The notes beneath the pieces were generated by a model. It ran no database searches. It was not told the origin of the DNA and saw nothing but the letters and a program-made list of their open reading frames with translations. This document shows, piece after piece, positions 1-8,666 of a stretch of 47,693 nt of DNA; position 1 is the stretch's first letter; each line of letters starts with the position of its first letter. The DNA lies in contig CAYJHJ010000006.1 of NCBI GenBank assembly GCA_964370095.1, positions 1 to 47,693 on the forward strand, in the 5' to 3' direction. This DNA comes from CAYJAZ01 sp964370095 (GTDB lineage Bacteria; Desulfobacterota; Desulfovibrionia; Desulfovibrionales; Desulfovibrionaceae). A program made the translations under genes and the position numbers.

Positions 1-74
1 AATGCTAAATATTTACGGTTAGCTTGTGATTCACCTGCAAAAGCAGCCATTAAATTTTCTTGTGTTTTACTCAT
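1..74 (-). CDS. rbr: Rubrerythrin, N-terminal fragment (runs off window start)
   Basis: Only the first 24 codons are present; the gene continues beyond base 1. The peptide starts MSKTQENLMAAFAGESQA and continues NRKYLA, the usual N-terminus of rubrerythrins, in which the Glu of the AGESQA stretch is a di-iron ligand. Rubrerythrins are cytoplasmic di-iron/rubredoxin peroxidases that detoxify hydrogen peroxide in anaerobes. The start is supported by a GGAG ribosome site just upstream and by a TTGACA/TAAATA promoter at 145-174. It is divergent from the YigZ-family gene at 221. The C-terminal rubredoxin domain cannot be checked here, so a relative such as a short ferritin-like protein is possible. 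Confidence 0.8.
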   Translation of the reverse strand, partial: MSKTQENLMAAFAGESQANRKYLA

Positions 75-144
75 TTCTTTTCTCCATTTGTTTTATTTTA
101 AAATTTATTTTTTCTTAAGTCCATTCCTTATCAGGAACAATTAC

Positions 145-174
145 TATTTAGCAAAAAAACACTTTCCTTGTCAA
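145..174 (-). promoter_or_regulatory. Sigma-70-type promoter of the rubrerythrin gene
   Basis: On the minus strand a TTGACA box (169-174) is followed after 18 bp by TAAATA (145-150). Downstream, in the leader, an inverted repeat of TTCC and GGAA arms spaced by 6 bp (123-136) could be an operator or a leader hairpin. PerR control is common for rubrerythrins, but no clear PerR box is seen. Confidence 0.55.
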
Positions 175-220
175 GCAATTTTTTTTATATTTAAAAAAAA
201 TATTTTATAAGGAAAAAATA

Positions 221-901
221 ATGCCACCTTATCCGCCAAGGTACTCAATTCCAAGCTTGAATCTTGTTCGAGAAAAAGAGCAACTTATTAATAGCATAAG
301 TGAAGAAAATGTTTTTGACAAGTTCTTTTATCAAAGTGAGATTATAATTAAAGGAAGCCGCTTTATATGCACAATAGCCCATAGTGATAGTATTGAAGGG
401 GCAAAGCATGCTATTGAATATATTCAAAAAAAATATAAAGATGCCACGCATAATTGCTATGCCTTTCAAGTGAATGAGCCAAAATCAACACTGCATATAG
501 GCTATAGTGATGATGGTGAGCCACATGGAACAGCAGGAAAACCAATGCTCAGCCAGCTTCTTCATTCGGATGTTGGTGAAGTGGTTGCAGTGGTTACACG
601 GTATTTTGGTGGCATCAAGCTTGGAACCGGCGGCCTTGTGCGGGCGTATCAAGAAAGTGTTCAAAAAGCACTTGAGCTTTTGCCAACAAAGGAAAAAGTT
701 GAAAAAACTGAGGTGAAAATTATTTTAGACTATAGCCATGCAGGGTTTTTGCACAGGCTTTTGGAAGAATATGAAATTGTTATTTCACATGAGGAATTTG
801 CTGCTGATATTTGCTATACACTTGTTTTACCACTTGACAGAAAAGATGATTTTCTTAAAGAGCTTCAATCAGTAACAGAGGGAACATATATTTTAGTCTA
901 A
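221..901 (+). CDS. yigZ: YigZ/IMPACT family protein (UPF0029)
   Basis: 226 aa. Residues about 35-150 match the IMPACT N-terminal (UPF0029) fold, with the family hallmarks DATHNCYAF, SDDGEPHGTAGKP and VVTRYFGGIKLGTGGLVRAY. The last 60 or so residues form the small ferredoxin-like domain seen in E. coli YigZ. Its biochemical role is not settled; relatives bind nucleic acid or affect translation through IMPACT/GCN1-like biology. The protein has about 30 extra N-terminal residues compared with typical YigZ. The chosen ATG is preceded by an AAGGAA ribosome site at 209-214 with good spacing, so the extension is probably real. It is a single gene, not obviously in an operon with the RND genes, which follow after a 133-bp gap. 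Confidence 0.85.
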   Translation: MPPYPPRYSIPSLNLVREKEQLINSISEENVFDKFFYQSEIIIKGSRFICTIAHSDSIEGAKHAIEYIQKKYKDATHNCYAFQVNEPKSTLHIGYSDDGEPHGTAGKPMLSQLLHSDVGEVVAVVTRYFGGIKLGTGGLVRAYQESVQKALELLPTKEKVEKTEVKIILDYSHAGFLHRLLEEYEIVISHEEFAADICYTLVLPLDRKDDFLKELQSVTEGTYILV

Positions 902-1034
902 ATATTATGAAATTACATAAAATGCATTTCTTCTTTTTTTATCTGAAAAAAATGTCTTGTATAAATGTTTTTTTTTGTGTATGAATACAAAACACATTTT
1001 TTTATAGTATTGATATGTATTATGAGGTTTATAT

Positions 1035-2117
1035 ATGAAGCGTTTAGTTTTATTTGCAGCAATGTCTTTAATTTTGGTTGCTTGCTCTAACAGTAATGAA
1101 GAAACAGTGCAGGAAGTTGCACCGGCTTTAGTAAGCGTTGAAAAAGTTGTTTTAAATGATGTGCCGGTGTATATACGAGCAGTAGGCACTATAAATGCTC
1201 AAAGTGATGTAGGGATTTTTGCAAGAACCAGCGGGGAATTGCTTGAAATTGTTGCTAAAGAAGGCTCTTTTGTGAAAGCAGGCGATGTTTTGTTTCGCCT
1301 TGATACAAAAGCTCTTTTGGTTGCATTAAATGCTGCAAAAGCTTCATTTGAAAGCAGTAAAGCACAACTTCAAAAAGCAGAAGATGACCTTGTAAGAAGC
1401 CAAAAACTTTCAGCAAGTGGCTTTACAACAGAAGAACAGCTTCAACAAGTAAGAACAAATGTGGCTGTTTTGGAAGCAGGGATTAAAGTCGCTCAATCAA
1501 ATGTAGAAAATGCTGAACTTAATATTGATTATGCTGAAATAAAAGCTCCTATTGATGGAAGGGTAGGTTCAATAAACGTCGATCAAGGCAGTCTTATTTC
1601 GCCATATCAACAAGAGCTTACTTCTGTCAGTAATATAGAAGTAATGACTGTTGAATTTGCACTTCCCGAAAGATATTTAAGCCTTTTGCGTAATCAAGAA
1701 AAAGTAAAAAATATTAAAGTTTTTGTTAGCACTCAAGACAATACTACAGCTGAAGGTGTGCTTACTTATATTGATGATATTGACACAAGCACAGGCACTT
1801 TTAATGTGAAAGCTGATTTTGATAATGCTAATCACACTTTGTGGGCGGGGCAGTTTGTAAACGTTCAAGTAGAAATGGATGTTTTAGAACAAGTGCGAAA
1901 TGTTCCGGAAAAAGCAGTAAATCTTGGTCCTGATGGTCCTTTTGTTTATGTGATAGAAGACGATATAGCCCATCTTCGTCTTGTTGCAACAGGTGCAGAA
2001 GAAGCAGGCAGAATTGTTCTTGAAAGTGGTGTTGAAGCCGGTGAAGAAGTTGTTGTTGATGGGCATGTTCGCTTGTATGACAAAGCAAAAGTTACTGTGC
2101 TTTCAAGAGGGCAATAA
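1035..2117 (+). CDS. RND efflux periplasmic adaptor lipoprotein (HlyD/MFP family)
   Basis: 360 aa. The N-terminus is a lipoprotein signal with a lipobox LVAC, so Cys17 would be acylated and the protein tethered in the inner membrane facing the periplasm. The rest follows the membrane-fusion protein plan: a biotinyl-lipoyl half (VKAGDVLFRLD), a coiled-coil hairpin at about residues 90-165, the second lipoyl half (IKAPIDGRVGSINVDQG), then beta-barrel and membrane-proximal domains. Such adaptors link an RND pump to an outer-membrane channel. A GAGG ribosome site at 1024-1027 supports the start. The transporter gene follows 3 bp after the stop, so the two are cotranscribed. No TolC-like gene or TetR-type regulator lies nearby, so the channel must come from elsewhere and the substrate is unknown. 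Confidence 0.9.
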   Translation: MKRLVLFAAMSLILVACSNSNEETVQEVAPALVSVEKVVLNDVPVYIRAVGTINAQSDVGIFARTSGELLEIVAKEGSFVKAGDVLFRLDTKALLVALNAAKASFESSKAQLQKAEDDLVRSQKLSASGFTTEEQLQQVRTNVAVLEAGIKVAQSNVENAELNIDYAEIKAPIDGRVGSINVDQGSLISPYQQELTSVSNIEVMTVEFALPERYLSLLRNQEKVKNIKVFVSTQDNTTAEGVLTYIDDIDTSTGTFNVKADFDNANHTLWAGQFVNVQVEMDVLEQVRNVPEKAVNLGPDGPFVYVIEDDIAHLRLVATGAEEAGRIVLESGVEAGEEVVVDGHVRLYDKAKVTVLSRGQ

Positions 2118-2120
2118 AGT

Positions 2121-5100
2121 ATGAATTTGTCTTCACTTTTTATTAAAAGACCTGTTGCTACAGCATTGATTATGCTTGGCATGCTGGTTTTTGGTATGTT
2201 TGGCTATAGTTTGCTTCCTGTAAACGATATGCCGGATATTGAATTTCCATATATTGTTGTAATGGCACAAATGCCGGGTGCTGATCCCGAAACAATGGCA
2301 AATTCTGTTGCAAAGCCTCTTGAAACACAATTTTCATCTATTGCCGGCATAAAAACCATGACATCAAGAAGTCAGCAAGGGCAATCACTTGTTTTCTTAG
2401 AATTTGACTTAGAGCAAGATATCAACGATGCAGCACTTGATGTTTCGGCAGCTATCAGTATTGCCTATGCCTTTATGCCGGAAACTATGACTTCGCCGCC
2501 GCTTTTTTTCAAGCTAAACCCTGATTCAATGCCAATTATTCAAATAGCTCTCACTTCAGATGCCCTTACCACAGAAGAATTGACAAGCTATGCCGAAACC
2601 TATATTTCACAGCAACTTTCCATGATTCCAGGTGTTGCACAAACCTATATCAGCGGTGAAAAACGCTTTGCCGTGCGTGTGCAGATTGATCCGGCTAAAT
2701 TGACGGCACTTGAAATAAGCACAGATGAAATCATCAATGCAGTAGGTGTTTCAAACGTTATTTTGCCAACAGGTGTTTTAAAAGGTGAAAACCGAATAAG
2801 AAATATTCGTGTTGAAGGGCAATTGCAAACAGCAGAAGAATTTGAAAATATTATCGTAACTTGGCGTAATAATGCCCCTGTGCGCTTGAAAGATGTGGCA
2901 ACAGTGCTTAATGATGTTGAAGACAGAGATCAAATAGCATGGATTGACGATAATCAAGGGGTTGTTGTTCAAGTTGTGCGTCAGCCAGGTGGTAATACGG
3001 TTGAAATGGTGGACAGGGTTTTTTCTATGCTGCCATCAATTCAAGCAAATATTCCGCCTTCAATAGAAATGACAATTGTGCAGGATAACTCAATATTTAT
3101 CAGGGATTCTTTAGCTGAGGTTATTTTTACTTTATGGCTTACCGTAGGGCTTGTTGTTTTGGTTATTTTTGTGTTTATTCGTGATGTGAAAGCCACAATT
3201 ATTCCTGCTTTGGCAGTGCCTTTTTCAATCATTACAACTTTTGCTTTTATGTATATGGCAGGATTTACATTAAATAACGTAAATCTTATGGCTTTAGTGT
3301 TGGTTATCGGGCTTGTGGTGGACGATGCTATCGTTATGCTTGAAAATATCATAAGGCATAGAGATATGGGCAAAAGCCCTTATGAAGCTGCAATGGACGG
3401 TGCAAAAGAAGTTGGTTTTACTATTCTTTCGATGACAATTACACTTGCTGCCGTATTTATTCCTCTTCTTTTCTTGCCGGGAATGGTGGGTAAGATATTC
3501 TTTGAATTTGCGGCTGTTGCCATGATTTCAATTTCATTGTCAGGCTTTGTTTCTATCACCCTCACACCTATGCTTTGTAATGAATTTTTAACAGGGCATG
3601 TGGCACATAATCATCAAGCAGGGCTTTATGGAATATTTGAAAAAATGTTCAATAGCATGCAAAGAGGATATGAAAAAACCTTGAAATTTGCAGTAAAGCA
3701 TAGGTTTTTTACTTTTCTTTTCTCTTTATTCCTTATTTTTATGACAGGCTTTATTGCAGGGCAAATGAAAACAGGTTTTTTCCCGGATATGGATGGTTCA
3801 ACAATTTCCATCACCACAAAAGCAGAAGAATCAATTTCACCCGCTGCTTTGGCAAAGGCGCAAAAAGAATTGCATCATATCTTACTTGATGATCCTGCAA
3901 TAAGAACTTTTGTGTCTACTATCGGTGGTTTTGGTTTTAATGCCACGGCAAACTCAGGCACAATTTCAGTTGGGCTTCACCCCCCAACAGAGCGTGATCA
4001 TATTAATGAAGTTATTAATAGATTGCGCACAAAACTTAATACCACCCCAAACCTTGAAGTTTTTGTTGCAAACGGAAACTCCACAGGCGGTGGTTCTGCA
4101 ACCGGTGCTTTTTCTTATGTTCTTGTAGGTACGGACACAGATTTATTGTATCACGTAGCTCAAGAAGCAGAAGCCGCCTTGCAAGCTATTGTGCAAATAC
4201 GAGATGTTGTGAGCGATTTAGAATTAAAAAACCCAATCATGCAATTTACTGTTGACAGAGACTTGGCAACATCACTTGGAATCAGCCTTTACCAGATTGA
4301 AAACACTTTGTATTCAGCATTTGGTGAAAGAGAAATTTCTGTTATCTATGACTCAGTGAGCGATTATCGTGTGTTTATAGAAATTGAACCTGAACTTGGG
4401 TTTACTGATGAAGTTCTGTCTTCTTTCAATTTCAAAACAAATGACGGAAGGCTTATTCCTTTAGAAACTATTGTTACTATAAGCCAAAAAGCCGGGCCAT
4501 TAGTGGTGAACCACTTAGGGCAATTCCCATCTGTAACTCTTTCTTTTAACACCTCAGAGGGCGAATCAATCGGTTCTGTAACTCCTATTATAGAAGAAAC
4601 TCTCAGAAATGTTGTGCCTGATGCCATAAGCTATAGGCCTTTTGGGCAAGCGCAAGACTTCCAAGATTCCATGAGCGGCATGCTTATGCTTCTTGGTGCG
4701 GCACTTTTCCTTATCTATATCATTCTTGGCGTTTTATACGAAAGCTTTATCCACCCGATTACTATTCTGTCAGGCTTACCTTCAGCTGTTTTCGGTGCTT
4801 TATTCTCTTTGTGGATAACCGGGCAAGAGCTGAATATGATGGGCTTTATCGGCATTATTTTGCTTATCGGTATTGTGAAAAAGAATGCTATTATGGTGCT
4901 TGACTTTGCTTTAGAGGCACAAAAAAATCACAATATCTCAAGTGAAGAAGCGGCTGTGCAAGGCTGTCTTATCCGATTTAGGCCAATTATGATGACCACT
5001 TTAGCTGCAATTATGGGTGCAATTCCTCTTGCTATAGGCATGGGTGCAACAGGTGCGGATATGCGTATGCCATTAGGTATTTCCATTGCAGGCGGCTTAG

Positions 5101-5231
5101 TGTTTTCTCAGCTTGTAACTCTTTATATCACGCCTGTTTACTTTATTTATTTTGATAATATGTCAAAGTTTTTTAAAAGGCATTTTACTACTAAAGGTAG
5201 AGCACAAAAAAGGCAAGAAAGAATAGCTTAA
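2121..5231 (+). CDS. RND multidrug efflux transporter, inner-membrane pump (AcrB/MdtB-like, HAE1)
   Basis: 1036 aa, the normal length for HAE1 pumps. It starts LSSLFIKRPVATALIMLGML, the usual first transmembrane segment, and shows two repeats of a large periplasmic loop plus six helices. The proton-relay pair Asp401-Asp402 is in GLVVDDAIVMLEN of TM4. The matching GIVKKNAIMVLDF with its essential Lys is in the second half (TM10). It exports drugs, bile acids or other amphiphiles by proton antiport with the upstream adaptor. A bidirectional hairpin terminator follows. For a gut or host-associated anaerobe bile-salt efflux is a reasonable guess, but the sequence does not show the substrate. Confidence 0.93.
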   Translation: MNLSSLFIKRPVATALIMLGMLVFGMFGYSLLPVNDMPDIEFPYIVVMAQMPGADPETMANSVAKPLETQFSSIAGIKTMTSRSQQGQSLVFLEFDLEQDINDAALDVSAAISIAYAFMPETMTSPPLFFKLNPDSMPIIQIALTSDALTTEELTSYAETYISQQLSMIPGVAQTYISGEKRFAVRVQIDPAKLTALEISTDEIINAVGVSNVILPTGVLKGENRIRNIRVEGQLQTAEEFENIIVTWRNNAPVRLKDVATVLNDVEDRDQIAWIDDNQGVVVQVVRQPGGNTVEMVDRVFSMLPSIQANIPPSIEMTIVQDNSIFIRDSLAEVIFTLWLTVGLVVLVIFVFIRDVKATIIPALAVPFSIITTFAFMYMAGFTLNNVNLMALVLVIGLVVDDAIVMLENIIRHRDMGKSPYEAAMDGAKEVGFTILSMTITLAAVFIPLLFLPGMVGKIFFEFAAVAMISISLSGFVSITLTPMLCNEFLTGHVAHNHQAGLYGIFEKMFNSMQRGYEKTLKFAVKHRFFTFLFSLFLIFMTGFIAGQMKTGFFPDMDGSTISITTKAEESISPAALAKAQKELHHILLDDPAIRTFVSTIGGFGFNATANSGTISVGLHPPTERDHINEVINRLRTKLNTTPNLEVFVANGNSTGGGSATGAFSYVLVGTDTDLLYHVAQEAEAALQAIVQIRDVVSDLELKNPIMQFTVDRDLATSLGISLYQIENTLYSAFGEREISVIYDSVSDYRVFIEIEPELGFTDEVLSSFNFKTNDGRLIPLETIVTISQKAGPLVVNHLGQFPSVTLSFNTSEGESIGSVTPIIEETLRNVVPDAISYRPFGQAQDFQDSMSGMLMLLGAALFLIYIILGVLYESFIHPITILSGLPSAVFGALFSLWITGQELNMMGFIGIILLIGIVKKNAIMVLDFALEAQKNHNISSEEAAVQGCLIRFRPIMMTTLAAIMGAIPLAIGMGATGADMRMPLGISIAGGLVFSQLVTLYITPVYFIYFDNMSKFFKRHFTTKGRAQKRQERIA

Positions 5232-5250
5232 GCAAAATCAAAAATAAATT

Positions 5251-5288
5251 AAGCCTCATTATTCTTTTAGGATTAATGAGGCTTTTAT
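5251..5288. terminator. Bidirectional terminator between RND pump and nitroreductase
   Basis: Arms AAGCCTCATTA (5251-5261) and TAATGAGGCTT (5274-5284) pair perfectly over 11 bp and are followed by a T-rich run on the plus strand. A T-rich tail on the minus strand lets it also serve the converging nitroreductase gene. Confidence 0.8.
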
Positions 5289-5304
5289 TTGCATAATGAT
5301 AAAT

Positions 5305-5880
5305 TTAGCTTTTCAGTAAAGTGTTGAATTCAGCTGTGTTTTTAGGAACGCAATGCACATCATCTTCGCGCCAATAATTGCCTTTTGTTTCATCACGAGG
5401 AACAATTTTCACACTATCATCTCTAAATCCAAGTGCTATCACTAGGTATGGTTCAAGTTTTTGTTCTTCTAAAATCGGGAATGTTTCTTTTACTTTGTCT
5501 TTATTAAACATTCCTATCATGCACGCACCTATATTTTTTTCGGCGGCTGCAAGTTGAATAGATTGAGCAGCTATCCCAATATCAAGTGTTTGGAAGAAGC
5601 TAAGCTCTTTTGGGGCACAAAGAATAATATAAGCCATGGGTTGCATATTGGGGAATTCTTGCCTTTTTTCATAGTCAAGAGTTGCCATGAAAATGCTTTT
5701 ATTCATTTTGTCATTAAATTCTTCTGTGTTTACTGTAATATAACGAAGAATTTGCCCATTACGAGCTGAGGGAGATAAGGAGGCTATTTCAATAAATTCT
5801 TTTATAACTTCATCGCTGAGGCTTTCTTTTTTAAATCTTCTATAGGTGCGGGCTTGTGTCATAAGTGTTTTAAAGTTCAT
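5305..5880 (-). CDS. Nitroreductase family protein (FMN-dependent NAD(P)H oxidoreductase)
   Basis: 191 aa, the usual size. The family features are the N-terminal RTYRRFKKESLSDE stretch, whose Arg residues contact FMN phosphate, SPSARNGQILRYITV, and the central LDIGIAAQSIQLAAAEKNIGACMIG helix region. The C-terminus holds LVIALGFRDDSVK, the usual LGYP-like loop. These homodimeric flavoproteins reduce nitro groups, quinones, enones or iodotyrosine-type substrates, and the exact substrate cannot be read. An AAGGAG ribosome site sits just upstream of the ATG. It is transcribed alone and ends at the terminator shared with the RND operon. KGNYWREDDVH near the C-terminus is shared by many anaerobe nitroreductases. 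Confidence 0.85.
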   Translation of the reverse strand: MNFKTLMTQARTYRRFKKESLSDEVIKEFIEIASLSPSARNGQILRYITVNTEEFNDKMNKSIFMATLDYEKRQEFPNMQPMAYIILCAPKELSFFQTLDIGIAAQSIQLAAAEKNIGACMIGMFNKDKVKETFPILEEQKLEPYLVIALGFRDDSVKIVPRDETKGNYWREDDVHCVPKNTAEFNTLLKS

Positions 5881-5972
5881 ATAAATTCTCCTTTTTTATA
5901 ATTTAGAATATAAGAAAAATTAAATCAAGTTTTGAATTTAAGTTAAAATTCACAATTATGGTTAATCACTTC

Positions 5973-6001
5973 TTGACAAAAAGAAAAAAGTTCGATATAG
6001 A
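5973..6001 (+). promoter_or_regulatory. Strong sigma-70-type promoter of the NTF2-like gene
   Basis: A perfect TTGACA (5973-5978) and TATAGA (5996-6001) are separated by 17 bp, about 45 bp ahead of the ATG at 6046. Confidence 0.7.
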
Positions 6002-6045
6002 ACTATTTATTGCGTGAATAATGTTTTATAAAAAGGAAATTTATC

Positions 6046-6468
6046 ATGGGAAATGCAAAAAAAGAAATATTGGAACAAATCGAAGTGTATAGACAAGCTG
6101 TAAATGCTGCAGATGTTGAATTGGCAAAAAAATGTTGGCTTACTGATGAATATGTAAGCTACATTCAACCTCGCGGACATGAAAAAGGTTGGGAAGAAGT
6201 GCAAACTTTTTATACTATAGTTATGGGTCAATTTTTTACAAAAAGAAGCCTCACACTCACAACAGAGCCCGCAATCAATTTCTATAATGAAAACTGTGCA
6301 TTGGTTGAATTTTATTGGAATTTTGACGCAACAATGGCTGATGACGGTTCTTCTCTTTCATCAGGCGGGCGTGAAACACAATTATTTGTAAAAAAAGACG
6401 GTGTTTGGAAGATCGCTCATGTGCATTATTCAAACATGCCTGTAACAGGAAGAGGCGAAGGCTTCTAG
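6046..6468 (+). CDS. NTF2-like / SnoaL-like (DUF4440-type) protein
   Basis: 140 aa. The length and layout fit a single cone-shaped NTF2-like domain: an N-terminal helix pair (ILEQIEVYRQAVNAADVELAKKCW), a middle helix (WEEVQTFYTIVMGQFF) and a four-stranded sheet ending KKDGVWKIAHVHYSNMPV. That ending is the hallmark of SnoaL_3 and CaMKII-association-like domains. Members are small-molecule-binding or enzymatic proteins of varied function, so none can be assigned. There is no signal peptide, so it is probably cytoplasmic. It has its own promoter and an imperfect hairpin after it, so it is monocistronic. It could be mistaken for a ketosteroid isomerase, but catalytic residues cannot be confirmed. 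Confidence 0.75.
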   Translation: MGNAKKEILEQIEVYRQAVNAADVELAKKCWLTDEYVSYIQPRGHEKGWEEVQTFYTIVMGQFFTKRSLTLTTEPAINFYNENCALVEFYWNFDATMADDGSSLSSGGRETQLFVKKDGVWKIAHVHYSNMPVTGRGEGF

Positions 6469-6475
6469 GGAAGAG

Positions 6476-6502
6476 CAACTAAAGCACAGTCTGCCTTAGT
6501 TG
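6476..6502 (+). terminator. Probable terminator hairpin after the NTF2-like gene
   Basis: CAACTAAAGCA and TGCCTTAGTTG form an 11-bp stem with one mismatch around a 5-nt loop, starting 7 bp after the stop codon. The following T-run is weak (TGTTTGATTTT). Confidence 0.5.
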
Positions 6503-6556
6503 TGTTTGATTTTAAATGCCTTTTTACCTTCCTTTTGATAGCACAAAAATATTGAT

Positions 6557-6586
6557 TTGACATGCTTGTTTAGGGAGAGATATAAG
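6557..6586 (+). promoter_or_regulatory. Candidate promoter of the EamA transporter gene
   Basis: TTGACA (6557-6562) and TATAAG (6581-6586) are spaced by 18 bp. The predicted start of transcription would fall almost on the ATG at 6594, which would make a leaderless transcript. It may therefore be a chance match, or the true start may differ. Confidence 0.35.
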
Positions 6587-6593
6587 AATTATT

Positions 6594-7511
6594 ATGAATA
6601 AAAAACAAGCTCTCTTTATCTATATATGTCTAGTACTTGTTTGGAGTATAAACTGGACTGTGATCAAACTTGTTTTGAACACTGTTCCGGTTTTCTGGGC
6701 TAATGCTTTACGTTATGAAATCTCAACTATTTTCTTGCTGGCAGTTTTTATTCTTACAAAGAAAATTACTATCCCAAAAATCCATGATTTGCCCGGAATT
6801 ATTGTGATAGGCTTATTTCAAATGACTTTGATGGGGCTTTTTATGAATGTGGGTGTTTCCTATACTTCTGTAGGGCGTTCTTCAATCTTGACTTATTCCA
6901 TGCCTTTATGGATAACTCCTATTGCTTATTTTTATTTGAAAGAATCTATACATAAACTACAGTTTTTAGGGGTTGTGTGCGGACTTATAGGTATTTTTAT
7001 TCTTTTTAACCCCCTTGCACAAAGAACAAATCCACAAGAAATTTTTGGAAATTCTCTTTTGATTTCTGCTTCAATTCTATGGGCAATGGTGATTATATTT
7101 ATTAAAAAATATTCTTGGAAATCAAGCCCATTACAACTTTCTGTCTGGCAAAATATGCTTGCTGCAATAGCTACAACTATTCTTGCTTATTTTGTTGAAG
7201 GCAAGCCAAGTTTTGAACTAAATCCAACCTTGATAAGCCAATTACTTTTTCTCGGTGTTTTGGCAACAGCGGGGGCATTTTGGGCATCAACCGTGATCAG
7301 CCAATATCTTCCTGCTGTAGTTAATTCTTTGGGTTTATTGGCAGTGCCTATAGTCAGTATGATTATTTCAACTTTTTACTTGAATGAAAAATTTGATCCT
7401 GCTCTTATTATAGCATCTGTGTTTATTCTTGGCGGAATTGTTTTGGGTATTATTCCGACTATAATTAAGCCTAAATTTGCAAAAGTAGAAAACAAGCAAG
7501 GCAATGCTTGA
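6594..7511 (+). CDS. DMT superfamily transporter (EamA/RhaT-like)
   Basis: 305 aa, with ten predicted hydrophobic segments in two internal repeats, as in EamA permeases. The first EamA half begins LFIYICLVLVWSINWTVIKL. The second begins after NSLLISASILWAMVIIFIKKY. The protein ends with a charged cytoplasmic tail (KPKFAKVENKQGNA). EamA members export or import metabolites such as amino acids, purines or cofactors; the substrate is unknown. The start has only a distant GGAGA upstream (spacing about 15), so translation initiation is unusual or the message is leaderless. It lies between two unrelated single genes, which gives no functional hint. Confidence 0.85.
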   Translation: MNKKQALFIYICLVLVWSINWTVIKLVLNTVPVFWANALRYEISTIFLLAVFILTKKITIPKIHDLPGIIVIGLFQMTLMGLFMNVGVSYTSVGRSSILTYSMPLWITPIAYFYLKESIHKLQFLGVVCGLIGIFILFNPLAQRTNPQEIFGNSLLISASILWAMVIIFIKKYSWKSSPLQLSVWQNMLAAIATTILAYFVEGKPSFELNPTLISQLLFLGVLATAGAFWASTVISQYLPAVVNSLGLLAVPIVSMIISTFYLNEKFDPALIIASVFILGGIVLGIIPTIIKPKFAKVENKQGNA

Positions 7512-7646
7512 AAAATAATAAATAAAAATAAATAGTTTTTGCAACAATTGTAAAAATCAATGAAATTTTTGAGGATTTAATAGAACTTGTATTTTTGCAA
7601 AAAATATAGTATTTTTTTAGAAAATATCTAAAAAATGGAGAATAAA

Positions 7647-8222
7647 ATGATTGCAAAAATACGTTTCATTTGTTTAATATTGTTTTCAGCCATATTTTTA
7701 CAGGCTTGTGCACCTTCATCAATGGTAAACCTAAAATATAGCAAGGCAGATTCACAATTTATTCCTTCACCTGATGCCCCAAGGATTAGTGTTGTTTTAT
7801 TTGAAGACAGAAGATCAAATGCATATCTTGGGCAGAAAAACGACGGTTCTTTTTATTCGGCAACTTCATTGGTTGCGGAGTGGGTATCTAAGGCAGTGGC
7901 CGATGAATTATCATTGCTTGGCCCTCAGGTTTCCTACGCAGGCACTGTAAATGAAGCTTTAGCGGCACAGCCAAATTATATTGTTACAGGCAAGGTTTTG
8001 GATGTTTGGGTAAAAGAAAATAATCTGGCTTCGTATTCAGCAAATATCCGCGTTGAATTTAGTTTGATGAGGGGCAATGCTGTAATTTACACCGAAACAT
8101 TGCAATCAAGCCAAGAAAGTACATCTTTACCTGATAAAACAAGAGTGGAAGAACTTTTGAATGCTACATTGAAGGACGTTGCTGGGGTTGCCGCTTCTAA
8201 GATTTATGAAAAAAGCAGATAA
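7647..8222 (+). CDS. Small outer-membrane-type lipoprotein, YajG-like
   Basis: 191 aa from the preferred start at 7647, which has a GGAG ribosome site at 7637-7640. The in-frame ATG at 7635 overlaps that site. A signal MIAKIRFICLILFSAIFLQAC gives lipobox LQAC with Cys21 as the lipidated residue, so an envelope lipoprotein. The mature part has PRISVVLFEDRRSN, a repeat-like YajG/LptE-auxiliary motif, and a C-terminal half with NYIVTGKVLDVWVKE and SANIRVEFSL, similar to uncharacterised YajG-type lipoproteins. No function can be named. The last 46 bp of this gene are repeated in tandem downstream together with a structured element. The stop in the first copy ends the protein, so the duplications do not extend it. 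Confidence 0.75.
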   Translation: MIAKIRFICLILFSAIFLQACAPSSMVNLKYSKADSQFIPSPDAPRISVVLFEDRRSNAYLGQKNDGSFYSATSLVAEWVSKAVADELSLLGPQVSYAGTVNEALAAQPNYIVTGKVLDVWVKENNLASYSANIRVEFSLMRGNAVIYTETLQSSQESTSLPDKTRVEELLNATLKDVAGVAASKIYEKSR

Positions 8223-8223
8223 T

Positions 8224-8310
8224 GTGAGCTTAGCGAACAAATCTTTAGCGAACGCAGCAAAAACCACGTTTTTTGCAAGTGAGGATTTTGCGCTAACAGC
8301 CAAAATCTTT
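8224..8310 (+). repeat. Structured 3'-UTR repeat element, copy A1
   Basis: Starts 2 bp after the lipoprotein stop codon. Parts in order: GTGAGCTTA; two direct repeats TTAGCGAAC; a hairpin with arms GCAAAAA and TTTTTGC around CCACGT (8257-8276); GTGAG; and a hairpin with arms GATTTTG (8284-8290) and CAAAATC (8301-8307), then TTT. The same order and structure occur on the minus strand at 18878-18972, downstream of ftsQ. Other copies here are at 8369-8521 (interrupted by the gap) and 8580-8666. Confidence 0.85.
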
Positions 8311-8401
8311 CATATAAATGTCGTTGCTGGGGTTGCCGCTTCTAAAATTTATGAAAAAAGCAGATAATGTGAGCTTAGCGAACAAATCTTTAGCGAACGC
8401 A

Positions 8402-8501
8402 NNNNNNNNNNNNNNNNNNNNNNNNNNNNNNNNNNNNNNNNNNNNNNNNNNNNNNNNNNNNNNNNNNNNNNNNNNNNNNNNNNNNNNNNNNNNNNNNNNN
8501 N
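8402..8501. other. Assembly gap (100 N) inside the tandem array
   Basis: Exactly 100 N, the conventional placeholder for unknown length. By the 145-bp period the missing sequence should be 34 bp, or 34 plus multiples of 145. Those 34 bp correspond to the hairpin of the repeat element (8257-8290 in the first copy). Confidence 0.95.
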
Positions 8502-8579
8502 CGCTAACAGCCAAAATCTTTCATATAAATGTCGTTGCTGGGGTTGCCGCTTCTAAGATTTATGAAAAAAGCAGATAAT

Positions 8580-8666
8580 GTGAGCTTAGCGAACAAATCT
8601 TTAGCGAACGCAGCAAAAACCACGTTTTTTGCAAGTGAGGATTTTGCGCTAACAGCCAAAATCTTT
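8580..8666 (+). repeat. Structured 3'-UTR repeat element, copy A3
   Basis: Apparently identical to copy A1 over its full length, with the same two hairpins and direct TTAGCGAAC repeats. It is followed by the last copy of the lipoprotein gene end. Confidence 0.85.
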
